From a virus: a DNA stretch of 45,072 bases. A model generated the notes under the pieces. The model had not been told where the DNA came from. It saw only the letters and a list, made by a program, of their open reading frames with translations, and did no database searches. Position numbers and translations under genes: made by a program. This document shows positions 1 to 7,888 of this stretch, piece after piece; position 1 is the first letter of the stretch, and the number at the start of each line of letters is the position of its first letter. Location: the IMG/VR virus record IMGVR_UViG_3300005830_000063, positions 1 to 45,072 of that record, one strand, 5' to 3'.

Positions 1-654
1 CTTGAAAAAAAGACTCCAGTTTCCACTGATGTTGACGAGTCGGCGGCACAAACGGCAGGTCATGGCCAGACAGAAACGGTAGAGCGCGCAACTGCTCTCC
101 CTGCCAAGCAGGCCCTTCAGCCTAGAGACCAGAATCCTATCATCAACAGCGGGAAAAACGATTATCCAGACATTTCCGCGCTGATCGAGGAACATCTGAA
201 GTATCAGGCCGAGGAAGTCAGCAAGGCTTTTGAGGCATTTGCGGCATTTATCGCTCCTGCGATACAAAGCCACACTACTGCGTCGATGAACGAGAGAGAG
301 GCAGCAGTGGCCAAGATCCACTCAGACTTTCAAGCACTCAAAGAAAGCGGCTCCATTCAGCAATGGATTGACGAGCAGCCGGATTGGAAAAAGAAGGGCT
401 ATATATCTGCGTGGAATAACGGATCTGCCGAGGATATGGCAGAGCTCGTAAGCGATTACAAGCTCAAAATGGGAATCAAAACACCTTCTGTCAAAAAAGA
501 AAGAACGGCAGAAGATGTTGAACGCGAAAGAAAACTTTCCGGCATGGAGGATGTTTCCGTAAGGCGATCCCCGGCCGGAGGCGGTAAGAGGATTCAGGCC
601 GCCAAAGATGATTATGAAGGGGCCTTTGATGAAGCTCTTACCGTTAGGAAATAA
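1..654 (+). CDS. Scaffold-like capsid assembly protein (5' end missing)
   Basis: The frame is open from the first base of the window to the TAA at 652-654, so the gene is truncated at its 5' end and 217 residues are visible; the internal ATG at 286 is probably not the start. The visible part is hydrophilic, with an acidic helical middle and a basic C-terminal region rich in K, R and E. It contains no catalytic motif. It lies 17 nt upstream of the major capsid gene, the usual position of scaffolding or capsid-assembly proteins in tailed phages, and the charged helical composition fits that role. The function is inferred from position and composition only. It could instead be another head-morphogenesis protein. 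Confidence 0.6.
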   Translation, partial: LEKKTPVSTDVDESAAQTAGHGQTETVERATALPAKQALQPRDQNPIINSGKNDYPDISALIEEHLKYQAEEVSKAFEAFAAFIAPAIQSHTTASMNEREAAVAKIHSDFQALKESGSIQQWIDEQPDWKKKGYISAWNNGSAEDMAELVSDYKLKMGIKTPSVKKERTAEDVERERKLSGMEDVSVRRSPAGGGKRIQAAKDDYEGAFDEALTVRK

Positions 655-671
655 TTCAGGAGGATAAAACT

Positions 672-1661
672 ATGATAACCACGTATGGAGATATAAGCCC
701 TCGTACAGCCGCATATGCCGCAAAAGAAATGCTCGAAAGGGGCCTGCCGCTGCTTGTGCTCGAGAAGTTCATGCAGGCGAAAGCGCTGTCCGGCAACAGC
801 ACAAAATCAATGACGTTCAGGCGTTATAACGCTCTTGCGCTTGCAACGACACCGCTTACCGAAGGCGTTACGCCGACGAGCAAGAAGATCACGCATACCG
901 ACGTCACCTGCACGCTCGTACAGTATGGCGATCTCGTCGAGATAACCGACGTTATCGAAGATACCCACGAAGACCCTGTTCTCATGGAATTCTCTGGAAT
1001 CATTGGGGAGCAGGCCGCCCAGACAGTCGAGACAATACGGTGGAACATCCTGAAAGCAGGGACGAACAAGTTTTACAACAACGGATCGGTGAGGACCGAT
1101 GTAAACACTGCTCCGACCCTGGCAAAGCAGAAGCTTATTGTACGGGCCCTGAAGCGGCAGAACGCGATGCCGATCACGAGCATTGTAAAGTCAACACCGG
1201 CTTTCAATACCGAATCGGTCCTGCCAAGCTATGTCGGTATCTGCCACACAGACCTTGAAAACGATATCCGGGCAATGTCGGGATTCATCGATGTAAAGGA
1301 CTATGGGCAGACAAGGCCTTATGAGGGAGAGATCGGCGCGGTAGGTCCTGTCCGGTATATCCTTTCGAACATTTTCGCGCCATTCACAGATGCCGGAGGC
1401 GCAAAGGGCACCATGGTATCAACAACGGGAACGTCGGCAGACGTTTATACGATCATCGTTTTGGGAAAGAACGCCTGGGCCGGTGTAGCTCTGAAGGGTA
1501 AATATGGCATTACCCCGATGGTTATCAATGCCAATAAGCCTTCGAAGTCTGACCCACTTGGGCAGCGCGGATTCATTTCATGGAAGACCATGCAGACGGC
1601 CGTTATTCTTAACGACGCATGGATGGGCGTCTGGGAATGTTGCGCTACTGATCTTACATAA
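672..1661 (+). CDS. Major capsid protein, N4-gp56 family
   Basis: This 329-aa protein would form the icosahedral shell. The N-terminal third has the pattern I recall for N4-gp56-type capsid proteins: an AAYAAKEML helix, a LEKF segment, then the TPLTEGVTP loop (about residues 59-67), a QYGD motif followed by ITDV, and an acidic EDPVL stretch leading into a GEQAAQTVE helix. The length is close to the family norm. An AGGAGG sequence lies 7 nt before the ATG, as expected for a highly expressed gene. A scaffold-like gene precedes it, and a stable hairpin follows its stop codon. Family membership is by motif recall. A capsid role is the confident part. Confidence 0.9.
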   Translation: MITTYGDISPRTAAYAAKEMLERGLPLLVLEKFMQAKALSGNSTKSMTFRRYNALALATTPLTEGVTPTSKKITHTDVTCTLVQYGDLVEITDVIEDTHEDPVLMEFSGIIGEQAAQTVETIRWNILKAGTNKFYNNGSVRTDVNTAPTLAKQKLIVRALKRQNAMPITSIVKSTPAFNTESVLPSYVGICHTDLENDIRAMSGFIDVKDYGQTRPYEGEIGAVGPVRYILSNIFAPFTDAGGAKGTMVSTTGTSADVYTIIVLGKNAWAGVALKGKYGITPMVINANKPSKSDPLGQRGFISWKTMQTAVILNDAWMGVWECCATDLT

Positions 1662-1668
1662 GCAAATG

Positions 1669-1685
1669 GGGGAGCTTTGCTCCCC
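1669..1685 (+). terminator. Hairpin after capsid gene (weak terminator or mRNA stabiliser)
   Basis: GGGGAGC (1669-1675) and GCTCCCC (1679-1685) form a perfect 7-bp stem with a TTT loop just after the capsid stop codon. Only two T residues follow it, so full intrinsic termination is doubtful. A hairpin here could set the step-down in transcript level after the capsid gene or protect its 3' end. The next gene starts 35 nt later with its own AGGGAGG site. Confidence 0.55.
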
Positions 1686-1720
1686 TTAACGAATATCTTT
1701 GACAAAGGGAGGTCATCACT

Positions 1721-2194
1721 ATGATCACCAAGGTAAATGACGCGGTAGTACATCAGCCGTTGAGGGATCTGCTTACCCTCGGCCTTACCAACCGCAACCA
1801 CAACAAGAAGAACGTCGGGAGCGTCACCGCCTCGGATACCGGCCTCAGAATTTCCACGGCAGGCGATTTCGCCATAGGCGGCGTCATGTATAACAAGGCC
1901 GCATCGAGCGCGGTATTTGCCCTTACAGGCGTAAATATCGAGGCAGGGAAAACCAAGAGGATCGCCCTCATGCTCGACACCTCAGGGGCGGGCACGGTGC
2001 TTGCCGGAGATGCCGTAGCCAACGGATCGACGCCCGGATTCGGTGAAATCCCTGCGACGAAATGTTGTATCGCGGATGTCGTTATCGCGGCTGCAGCGGC
2101 CTTCACTGGCGGCACGACAACCTTCAGCCAGGTCATTTCTGCCGGTGGCTCTGTAACAATCAGAGATCTCGCCGGTGGAGCGACCATAAGCTAA
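1721..2194 (+). CDS. Small virion protein, possible head decoration
   Basis: This 157-aa protein directly follows the capsid gene and has a strong AGGGAGG site before its ATG. It is rich in Ala, Gly, Thr and Val and predicted to be mostly beta-strand, with a helical N-terminus (HQPLRDLLTLGL). There is no signal peptide and no enzymatic motif. Small beta-rich proteins encoded right after the major capsid gene are often decoration or head-completion proteins, and that is the inference here. I do not recognise a named family. Confidence 0.65.
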   Translation: MITKVNDAVVHQPLRDLLTLGLTNRNHNKKNVGSVTASDTGLRISTAGDFAIGGVMYNKAASSAVFALTGVNIEAGKTKRIALMLDTSGAGTVLAGDAVANGSTPGFGEIPATKCCIADVVIAAAAAFTGGTTTFSQVISAGGSVTIRDLAGGATIS

Positions 2195-2206
2195 GGGGGG
2201 TGACAC

Positions 2207-2332
2207 ATGGCCCTCAATCTTAGCAGGCTTGTAAGCGAGCAGATCAGCAATGCTATCAGCCAGGCCGCAAGTACCTCTATGAGCCTGGCAAAAAGCACAG
2301 TGGCCTCGCACGTTACGAGCTCGGCTCATTAA
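2207..2332 (+). CDS. 41-residue small protein
   Basis: A short frame starts at ATG 2207 with a purine-rich GGGGGG site 6-7 nt upstream. It encodes a 41-aa Ser- and Ala-rich, probably helical peptide beginning MALNLSRLV. Its TAA overlaps the ATG of the following glycosyltransferase gene (TAATG), which would couple their translation. No function is recognised. The ribosome binding site, the tight overlap and the absence of any other gene in the gap support it as real. Confidence 0.55.
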   Translation: MALNLSRLVSEQISNAISQAASTSMSLAKSTVASHVTSSAH

Positions 2333-3345
2333 TGCGAGTAGTCCACTGGTCTCTCAATAACGGATCGGGGCTCAACCGCGTTGCCGTCAATATGGCGGCA
2401 GCGGAAAGACGGATGGGCCTCGATTCCGTTTTGTCTCTCACAGGGCAAAATGCAGATCAAGTAGTAGCTTCCATGCAGAAAGATGTTCCAGTATTAACCG
2501 AGGAAGAGGCTTCGGTATCTGACATCCACGTAATTCACTCCCATAAACCAGACCATATCAAAGGGAAAACCATTTTTTTACCCCATGGCACTCCCGAGCA
2601 CTGCTTTACAGGAGCGATCGAGCAATACTCCATGCAGGGACACATAGCACATGATCCATTCATGCTGAGCATGTACCGGATAAACCACTGCGATATGACG
2701 GTGACTTTCTGGCGGCGGCATAAATACATATGGCAAACTCTTTGCCCGAAAGCAGATATACGAGTTATCCCGATGGGCGTAGATTATGAATTCTGGCAGG
2801 GAGGCCCTCAGAGCTTGGGTAAATACGTCGGAACGCCTAGCTTTTTGACGAGCGAAAATTGCCACACAATAAAATGGCCCCTCGATGTCATACTGGCGTT
2901 TCCGCGCGTCATGGACGCTAACCCTGGGGCAGTTTTCCATATTCACTATCTCCCGGTAGATCAGCATCGATGGTGGTATCCTCTTCTTTTTTCCTCAGGA
3001 GTAGCCTACAAGTCTTATACGAGCGGACATTGTTTATCCCATGAAGAGCTCAGAAATGCCTTTCGCTCTGTAGATTATTACGTCAGCCCGGTAAGGTATG
3101 GCGATTTCAACAATACATGCCTCGAGGCGAAAGTGGCCGGATGCAAGGTTATATCGTATCGAGGGAATGAATATGCAGACTTCTGGATAACAGAAGGAGA
3201 TCAGCAAGTAATGGCTGATGAAATCACAGATATCATACAGGGAAGGACGCTGCCAAGAGAGCTTGTTGGCACTCCTGAACCGATAAGCGCAATGGCCGAG
3301 CAAATGATATCCATATACGAGGAAATTGCATGTTTGAAAGGCTGA
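2332..3345 (+). CDS. Glycosyltransferase, GT-B fold (GT4-like)
   Basis: This 337-aa protein resembles GT-B glycosyltransferases, which transfer a sugar from a nucleotide-sugar donor. The N-terminus has the GSGLNRVA segment typical of acceptor-domain loops (about residues 11-18). The middle carries IRVIPMGVD, like the VIPNGVD motif that opens the donor domain. Near residues 255-275 SPVRYGDFNNT leads into LEAKVAGCKVI, which matches the GT4 pattern of a Glu-containing LEA helix followed by GxxVI. The gene is coupled to the 41-aa gene upstream and overlaps an acyltransferase gene downstream. It sits inside the structural module, so it could glycosylate virion proteins or modify host surface glycan. 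Donor and acceptor cannot be read from sequence. Confidence 0.8.
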   Translation: MRVVHWSLNNGSGLNRVAVNMAAAERRMGLDSVLSLTGQNADQVVASMQKDVPVLTEEEASVSDIHVIHSHKPDHIKGKTIFLPHGTPEHCFTGAIEQYSMQGHIAHDPFMLSMYRINHCDMTVTFWRRHKYIWQTLCPKADIRVIPMGVDYEFWQGGPQSLGKYVGTPSFLTSENCHTIKWPLDVILAFPRVMDANPGAVFHIHYLPVDQHRWWYPLLFSSGVAYKSYTSGHCLSHEELRNAFRSVDYYVSPVRYGDFNNTCLEAKVAGCKVISYRGNEYADFWITEGDQQVMADEITDIIQGRTLPRELVGTPEPISAMAEQMISIYEEIACLKG

Positions 3346-3773
3346 AAAGATATATAGACTTCAAAAAAAGAAATATTAAGGTATGGCCAGGAGCATACGT
3401 TTATCCTACCGCGGTTATCGGAGATAACGTAAGCATAGGCAGGGGAGCCGAAATTGGAAACAATGTAGTCATTGGCAAGTGTACGAGAATAGGGGCAGGC
3501 TCTTTTATACCCGATGGTGTTTCGATCGGGGAATTCTGCTTTATCGGTCCTCATGTCATTTTCAGCAATGATATGTATCCTCCCTCGCCGAAAGATAGAT
3601 GGCAGGCTACGATCGTGAGATCCGGGGCTTCAATAGGCGCAGGAGCATGTATAAGGCCAGGCGTTGTGCTTGGAAGTTACTGTCTCATAGGCATGGGAGC
3701 GGTTGTTACAAAAGACGTTCCTGATCATGAGAAGTGGGCGGGAGTTCCCGCTAAAAATTTGGAAACTTCATAA
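3330..3773 (+). CDS. Left-handed beta-helix acyltransferase (hexapeptide repeat)
   Basis: This 147-aa protein is built from hexapeptide repeats of the LbH acyltransferase superfamily: AVIGDNVSIGRGAEIG, then VVIGKCTRIGAG, and later SIGAGACIRPG. It ends with a GAVVTKDVPDH segment and a WAGVPAK motif characteristic of sugar O- or N-acetyltransferases. A loop between repeats (ISN-like FSNDMYPPS) resembles the extended active-site loop of the family. The start overlaps the end of the glycosyltransferase gene by 16 nt, so the two are probably co-translated and act on the same glycan. Acetyl-CoA is the likely donor. The exact sugar substrate is unknown. Confidence 0.82.
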   Translation: MFERLKRYIDFKKRNIKVWPGAYVYPTAVIGDNVSIGRGAEIGNNVVIGKCTRIGAGSFIPDGVSIGEFCFIGPHVIFSNDMYPPSPKDRWQATIVRSGASIGAGACIRPGVVLGSYCLIGMGAVVTKDVPDHEKWAGVPAKNLETS

Positions 3774-3782
3774 GGAGGATGT

Positions 3783-4319
3783 ATGTCTGAAAATGAGAAG
3801 GCCTCGGAGGGTAAAGACCTCGCCAGTGAAATGGTAGATGGACTCACTGGAACAAAGGCGGAGCCGAAGAAAAAGGAAAAAGTTGTTCTTGAAGTAAAGC
3901 CTCAGCCTGATGAGGGAGCCATGCCGGATAACGAAGAAGTTCTAAGGCAGGCCGCAATGCTGATACGCCTTGCAGGCAAACTCGGCATTGATCTCATGGG
4001 GAAAACGCAGGGCGTCAATATCTTCAAAGATCACGAAGATGAAGGCGTGAGCTCCGAGCCTCTTGAATCAAAAAGGAAGTTCAAGATCGTTATTTCAGAA
4101 CAGCAAAATACCGACGATCCGAATCAGGTTTTTGTTTCCTGTAACGGCAATGCCTTCCTTATTCAGAGAGGCCAGGAAGTCATTATACCGGAAGGTATCC
4201 TAAACGTACTGAAGGAATCCGTCTACGAAATACCGTATAAAGACACGGAAACAGGAGAGGACAAAATACGGTATGTCAAGAGATTCGCCATTTCCGAGTT
4301 AGGAGAGGTAATACAGTGA
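3783..4319 (+). CDS. Conserved virion-module protein of unknown function
   Basis: This 178-aa protein has a lysine- and acid-rich, probably disordered first 45 residues, a short helical stretch (about residues 50-70), and a beta-rich C-terminal domain. That domain contains VFVSCNGNAFLIQRG followed by a PEG turn and a helical NVLKES segment. I recall this arrangement (FVxxNGxxxxIxRGxxVxxPE) in small proteins near adaptor genes of other phages, but no function is established to my knowledge. A GGAGG site precedes the ATG, and the TGA overlaps the start of the adaptor gene. It may be a head-tail connector accessory, by position. Confidence 0.6.
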   Translation: MSENEKASEGKDLASEMVDGLTGTKAEPKKKEKVVLEVKPQPDEGAMPDNEEVLRQAAMLIRLAGKLGIDLMGKTQGVNIFKDHEDEGVSSEPLESKRKFKIVISEQQNTDDPNQVFVSCNGNAFLIQRGQEVIIPEGILNVLKESVYEIPYKDTETGEDKIRYVKRFAISELGEVIQ

Positions 4320-5239
4320 AAGCATCTGACATACTGGCACTGGCACGCAGTGAATATCTTGATGATGCCGGTACGATTCAGCTTTGGGGAGACACTTCTT
4401 TATTGTCAAAGCTCAACGATGCAGAAATAGAGGCTGCTACACGAGCTGAGCTTATCAGGGACACTGATACCCTTGTTGACGCATACGGCCGGCCAGTATG
4501 TCAGATCCCCGTTGTTTCCGGTACGGGCGAGTATATCATGAGCCCAAATATAATCAGGGTTCATAGCTTAAGGCTATTATCTCAAGAGCCTTATTTCCTC
4601 ACTCACGTTACCCTTGGATGGTTACGAGAATTCTATCCTCAATGGGAAACAGCTTCAGGCTCCCCACTTTTTTATATCACCGACAAGGGGAGAATACGCA
4701 TCATACCGGCACCGGACGAAGATGATACAGCATACATGGACGTCAGACGGCTTCCTTTGAATGAGATGGTTCTGACCGAGATCTCTATACAAGGAGTGTC
4801 CAATATCAGCTTTGATGCGGCTACAAAAACAATAAGCATGTCTTCAGGAAATTTCATATTGGCAGGTCTTCGCCCTGGCTTCTCTATAACAGTTGAAGGT
4901 TCGACAAGCAACAATTCAACATTTTATCTTCAAAAAGTGAACAAGACGGAGCTCGTAACGCTGGAAGCTCTGACGGATGAAGCAGGTACATCTGCCACTA
5001 TAAAGGCATATAGCAGGCCAGAAATCCCGGAAGAATATCACAAAAAGCTCATCGATTGGATATGTCACCTTGCTTACAGCAAGCAGGATGCTGAAACAGA
5101 AGACGCCAGAAAAACAACGACACACGAGGCAAGATTCGAAAGAACATTCGGGCCGCCTCCGTCAGCTCGAGCCATGAAAAACCGCTTAACACGGCCGAGG
5201 AATACCGAGGCCAGATCAAAGGAATTCGGGTTCACGTAA
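4316..5239 (+). CDS. Head-to-tail adaptor protein (SU10-adaptor-like)
   Basis: This 307-aa protein has an N-terminal helical region (ILALARSEYLDD, then a Leu/Asn-rich helix with EIEAATRAE), a beta-rich middle with YITDKGRIRIIPAP (around residues 120-133), and a helical segment near residue 240 (YHKKLIDWICHLAYSKQD). It ends with a basic tail. Helices flanking a beta insertion and a WICHLAYSKQD-like helix are what I recall of the phage SU10 adaptor family, which bridges portal and tail in podoviruses. It lies between an accessory gene and the nozzle-like gene, consistent with the connector region. The portal itself must lie outside the window. Confidence 0.65.
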   Translation: MKASDILALARSEYLDDAGTIQLWGDTSLLSKLNDAEIEAATRAELIRDTDTLVDAYGRPVCQIPVVSGTGEYIMSPNIIRVHSLRLLSQEPYFLTHVTLGWLREFYPQWETASGSPLFYITDKGRIRIIPAPDEDDTAYMDVRRLPLNEMVLTEISIQGVSNISFDAATKTISMSSGNFILAGLRPGFSITVEGSTSNNSTFYLQKVNKTELVTLEALTDEAGTSATIKAYSRPEIPEEYHKKLIDWICHLAYSKQDAETEDARKTTTHEARFERTFGPPPSARAMKNRLTRPRNTEARSKEFGFT

Positions 5240-5250
5240 AAGAGATCGTA

Positions 5251-6168
5251 ATGGTTAAGATTAAGCCAATAACATATAGCAGATTCAAGGGGATAGATAA
5301 TATATCCTCCACAAATAGAATAGAAGCTCGCCACAGAGCATCAGACGGCCGATATTACACATATCTTCCTGATGCTACAAATTGTGATATCGATGCCCAA
5401 TATGCAATAAAAAGGCGGGCTGGATATTCAACCGCTGTCCTTTCCGGTAATTTCAAAAGCATTTGGAGTGATGGAAAGAACATATATGCCGTCAGATCAG
5501 GAGATCTTGTTCGAATAGTTCCTGGAAGCACGTATTCATACGAAACGCTTTTGCCGGGCATAGGCCACAGGAATTGTGCTTTTGTAGCCATCGGCCTCAA
5601 TGTCTACTTCACGAACGAATTGGTTATAGGATCGATCAAGAGCGGCGTGGCCTCATTGCTTTCAGAAGTGACGGAAACATATAAAAAGACCATGCCTGCA
5701 GGTCACATCATGGAACACTACAAAGGAAAGCTGTATGTTGCTCAAGGCAGAATGGTTTTCGATTCTGATTCCATGGTATATGAAAGGCTCGATACCCGAA
5801 AAGCGTTTATGCAATTTCCTGGGCGCATAACCATGATTCAGGCCGTAACTGACGGTCTATACCTGTCTTACGAAGGCAAGACGCTTTTCCTTCGAGGAAA
5901 CAATAAGGCTGATTTTCTTCATGAACAAGTAGCCCTTCAGCATGCAATAGAAGGCACTGCCCAGAAAGGTAGGAATCTCGTCCACGAAGGAAGGACGTTC
6001 GACAGCTATGTTATATGGCTATCTGAAGATGGCATATGCATAGGAGGGGAGGGAGGCCAGTTCCTAAATGCGACACAAGATAAGTATGGTCTTCCCGGAG
6101 TAATCAACGGAGCTTCAATCATCAAAAGTGGTGCTCCCGAGCAATATATTTCAGTGATAAATTCATAA
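5251..6168 (+). CDS. Tail nozzle-like protein
   Basis: This 305-aa protein is made of repeated short beta strands with small residues and aromatics: KSIWSDGKNIYAV, CAFVAIGLNVYFTN, MEHYKGKLYVAQG and MIQAVTDGLYLSYEG are about 40-60 residues apart. Each resembles a blade of a beta-propeller. Podoviral nozzle proteins downstream of adaptors contain such propellers, and the gene starts 11 nt after the adaptor gene. It is shorter than the 600-800 aa typical of T7-type nozzles, so it may be a minimal version or a different beta-propeller tail component. Confidence 0.55.
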   Translation: MVKIKPITYSRFKGIDNISSTNRIEARHRASDGRYYTYLPDATNCDIDAQYAIKRRAGYSTAVLSGNFKSIWSDGKNIYAVRSGDLVRIVPGSTYSYETLLPGIGHRNCAFVAIGLNVYFTNELVIGSIKSGVASLLSEVTETYKKTMPAGHIMEHYKGKLYVAQGRMVFDSDSMVYERLDTRKAFMQFPGRITMIQAVTDGLYLSYEGKTLFLRGNNKADFLHEQVALQHAIEGTAQKGRNLVHEGRTFDSYVIWLSEDGICIGGEGGQFLNATQDKYGLPGVINGASIIKSGAPEQYISVINS

Positions 6169-6185
6169 TTTAGGAGGATGCAGAG

Positions 6186-6998
6186 ATGATTTACTCAACA
6201 GGTTTGGTTAATTTTCTTCAGCAGTTCGGAAGTTTGGCTCAGGCCCTTATCAATGGTACGTTCGAGATCTTTAGCGGATCGGCACCTGCTACTGGTGACG
6301 ATGCCGAAACTGGCACAAAACTCGTCACGGTATCTCTTGCTTCGGGAGCCGTAACAAAGGAAGTTCTCGCAACATGCCTCGTCGCGCTCACTGGCGGAGC
6401 TTCCGGCAATGTCAGCTCCATTACGATCGGTGGCTATGAAGTGCTTGGGGCCACGGTAAACTACGATACGAGTCTAGCAAATACGGCCTCGCTGATCGTT
6501 GCACAGATCAATAGATATAGCGCTGAAAGCGTCCTGAAGTGCAGTGCTTCCGTGTCCGGGACCGATATCACCATTTCTGCGCCTCCTGGCACCGGAACGG
6601 CATTGAACGGGAAAGCCGTTGTAGTGACGTCTTCAACCATCACCACGACGATAAACGGTGGATCTGCCGACAACATGGGCGAGGGAGCCGGGGGATCAAC
6701 CGCAGGAGTGGCGGCTGTAAACGGTCTGAAGTTCGGCAATGTCAGTGCAGGGAAACTGGCAAAGGGAACCTCTGCATGGTCCGGAGTTATTGCGAATACC
6801 GGAGTAGCGGGATATTTCCGAATCAAGGGCAGCATTACGGACGCAGGCGGAGTAAGCACTACAGCAATACGCCTGCAGGGCACTTGCGGAACATCAGGAT
6901 CAGGCGCCGACTATATCATGGCGAATACAACCTTGACGGCAACACAGACTCATACGGTGGATACCTGGGAGCATACGTTAGATAAAACTCAGGTCTAA
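6186..6998 (+). CDS. Tail structural protein, beta-rich
   Basis: This 270-aa protein has a strong AGGAGG site upstream. It is rich in Gly, Ala, Ser and Thr with a beta-strand pattern. An early segment (IFSGSAPATGDDAETGTKL) resembles the short beta modules of tail and neck proteins that I recall as beginning with YSG.P..AD. The middle carries an Ig-like domain (about residues 75-150), and the C-terminal half contains further beta hairpins. No enzymatic residue pattern is seen. Its place between the nozzle-like and fibre-like genes supports a virion role. Confidence 0.6.
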   Translation: MIYSTGLVNFLQQFGSLAQALINGTFEIFSGSAPATGDDAETGTKLVTVSLASGAVTKEVLATCLVALTGGASGNVSSITIGGYEVLGATVNYDTSLANTASLIVAQINRYSAESVLKCSASVSGTDITISAPPGTGTALNGKAVVVTSSTITTTINGGSADNMGEGAGGSTAGVAAVNGLKFGNVSAGKLAKGTSAWSGVIANTGVAGYFRIKGSITDAGGVSTTAIRLQGTCGTSGSGADYIMANTTLTATQTHTVDTWEHTLDKTQV

Positions 6999-7006
6999 GG
7001 TAGGCT

Positions 7007-7888
7007 ATGGCTAATACGTTCAGCAATACGCAGAACGACGCTACCATTAACTTTTCAGGGAGTGGTACGTTCTCTGGCTCTTTTGTCAATACACAGCGCA
7101 ATATCACCGTAAATTTTGCCGGAGACAGCAAGGGATCTTTCAGCCATGTTACCGGAAGATCGTCGCTTAATGCTAAATCTGGCGGCATATTCTCGAAATC
7201 TGCGGCCGCGACAACAATAGCATTTTCGTCTTCCGCTGTAAGTACGGGGGTATTTTCTCGCACATCCAGGAAAGCTCGTCTCAATATCGGAGGCTACAAT
7301 GTATCGTCCGGTAGTTTTTCTGCTCGTCAGAGATCTTCAGGTATTCTGATAGAAGGAGGCGAAAGCACATCAGGGACGTTTACCGGCACGGCAAGTCATG
7401 TAACCACATTATTCAGATCGCTTTTATCATCGGGATGTGTAGCCGTATGCCTCAGTAATCTTGCAAACACGGAATATAATAATTTCCCATTCAATTCGTT
7501 CGCAAATTTCAACGGCACTATTCTGGCCGCAAATGGAAATGGCATATATGTTTTGGGTGGGAATAATGACGCCGGAGCAAACATTTTAGCTACACTTGAG
7601 ACGCCTCAAGACGACTTCGGATCGTCGAAGCTGAAGAGAGTTCCTGATATCATTGTCGGGATCGAGGCCGGGGCCATGCAGGGGTATATCGTTCAGGATG
7701 GGGTAGCATCGGCGGCAGAGACTACAGCATCAACAAGCGGAAAGACGAAATCCGTAAGATTCAGGCCGGGCAGGGGAGCAGAACACAGGTATTGGGGCGT
7801 AAGGCTTCAAAACGTTGCAGGATCGGATTTCAAACTGGATACCATAGAGTTGTTCCCGGAAATCCTAAAAAGAGAGCTGCATGAATGA
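7007..7888 (+). CDS. Fibre-like virion protein with N-terminal short repeats
   Basis: This 293-aa protein begins with about six repeats of 17-21 residues (residues 5-135), each opening with Phe after a small residue (GSFVNTQ, GSFSHVT, GIFSKSA, GVFSRTS, GSFSARQ, GTFTGTA). The spacing suggests a repetitive beta structure, as in trimeric fibres or beta-solenoids. The second half is a globular beta domain that includes VPDIIVGIEAGAMQGYIV and a VRFRPGRG stretch. Its ATG lies 9 nt after the previous stop, and the end overlaps the next gene by 4 nt. A fibre or short tail-spike role is inferred. Confidence 0.6.
   Translation: MANTFSNTQNDATINFSGSGTFSGSFVNTQRNITVNFAGDSKGSFSHVTGRSSLNAKSGGIFSKSAAATTIAFSSSAVSTGVFSRTSRKARLNIGGYNVSSGSFSARQRSSGILIEGGESTSGTFTGTASHVTTLFRSLLSSGCVAVCLSNLANTEYNNFPFNSFANFNGTILAANGNGIYVLGGNNDAGANILATLETPQDDFGSSKLKRVPDIIVGIEAGAMQGYIVQDGVASAAETTASTSGKTKSVRFRPGRGAEHRYWGVRLQNVAGSDFKLDTIELFPEILKRELHE

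Noticed and set aside
1040-1258. 72-aa alternate frame in the capsid gene
   Set aside because: No ribosome binding site, and the host frame is strongly conserved in character; a shadow.
5191-5211. CGGCCGAGGAATACCGAGGC, resembling the leader box
   Set aside because: It lies within the coding end of the adaptor gene with no promoter or hairpin next to it; similarity is probably chance.
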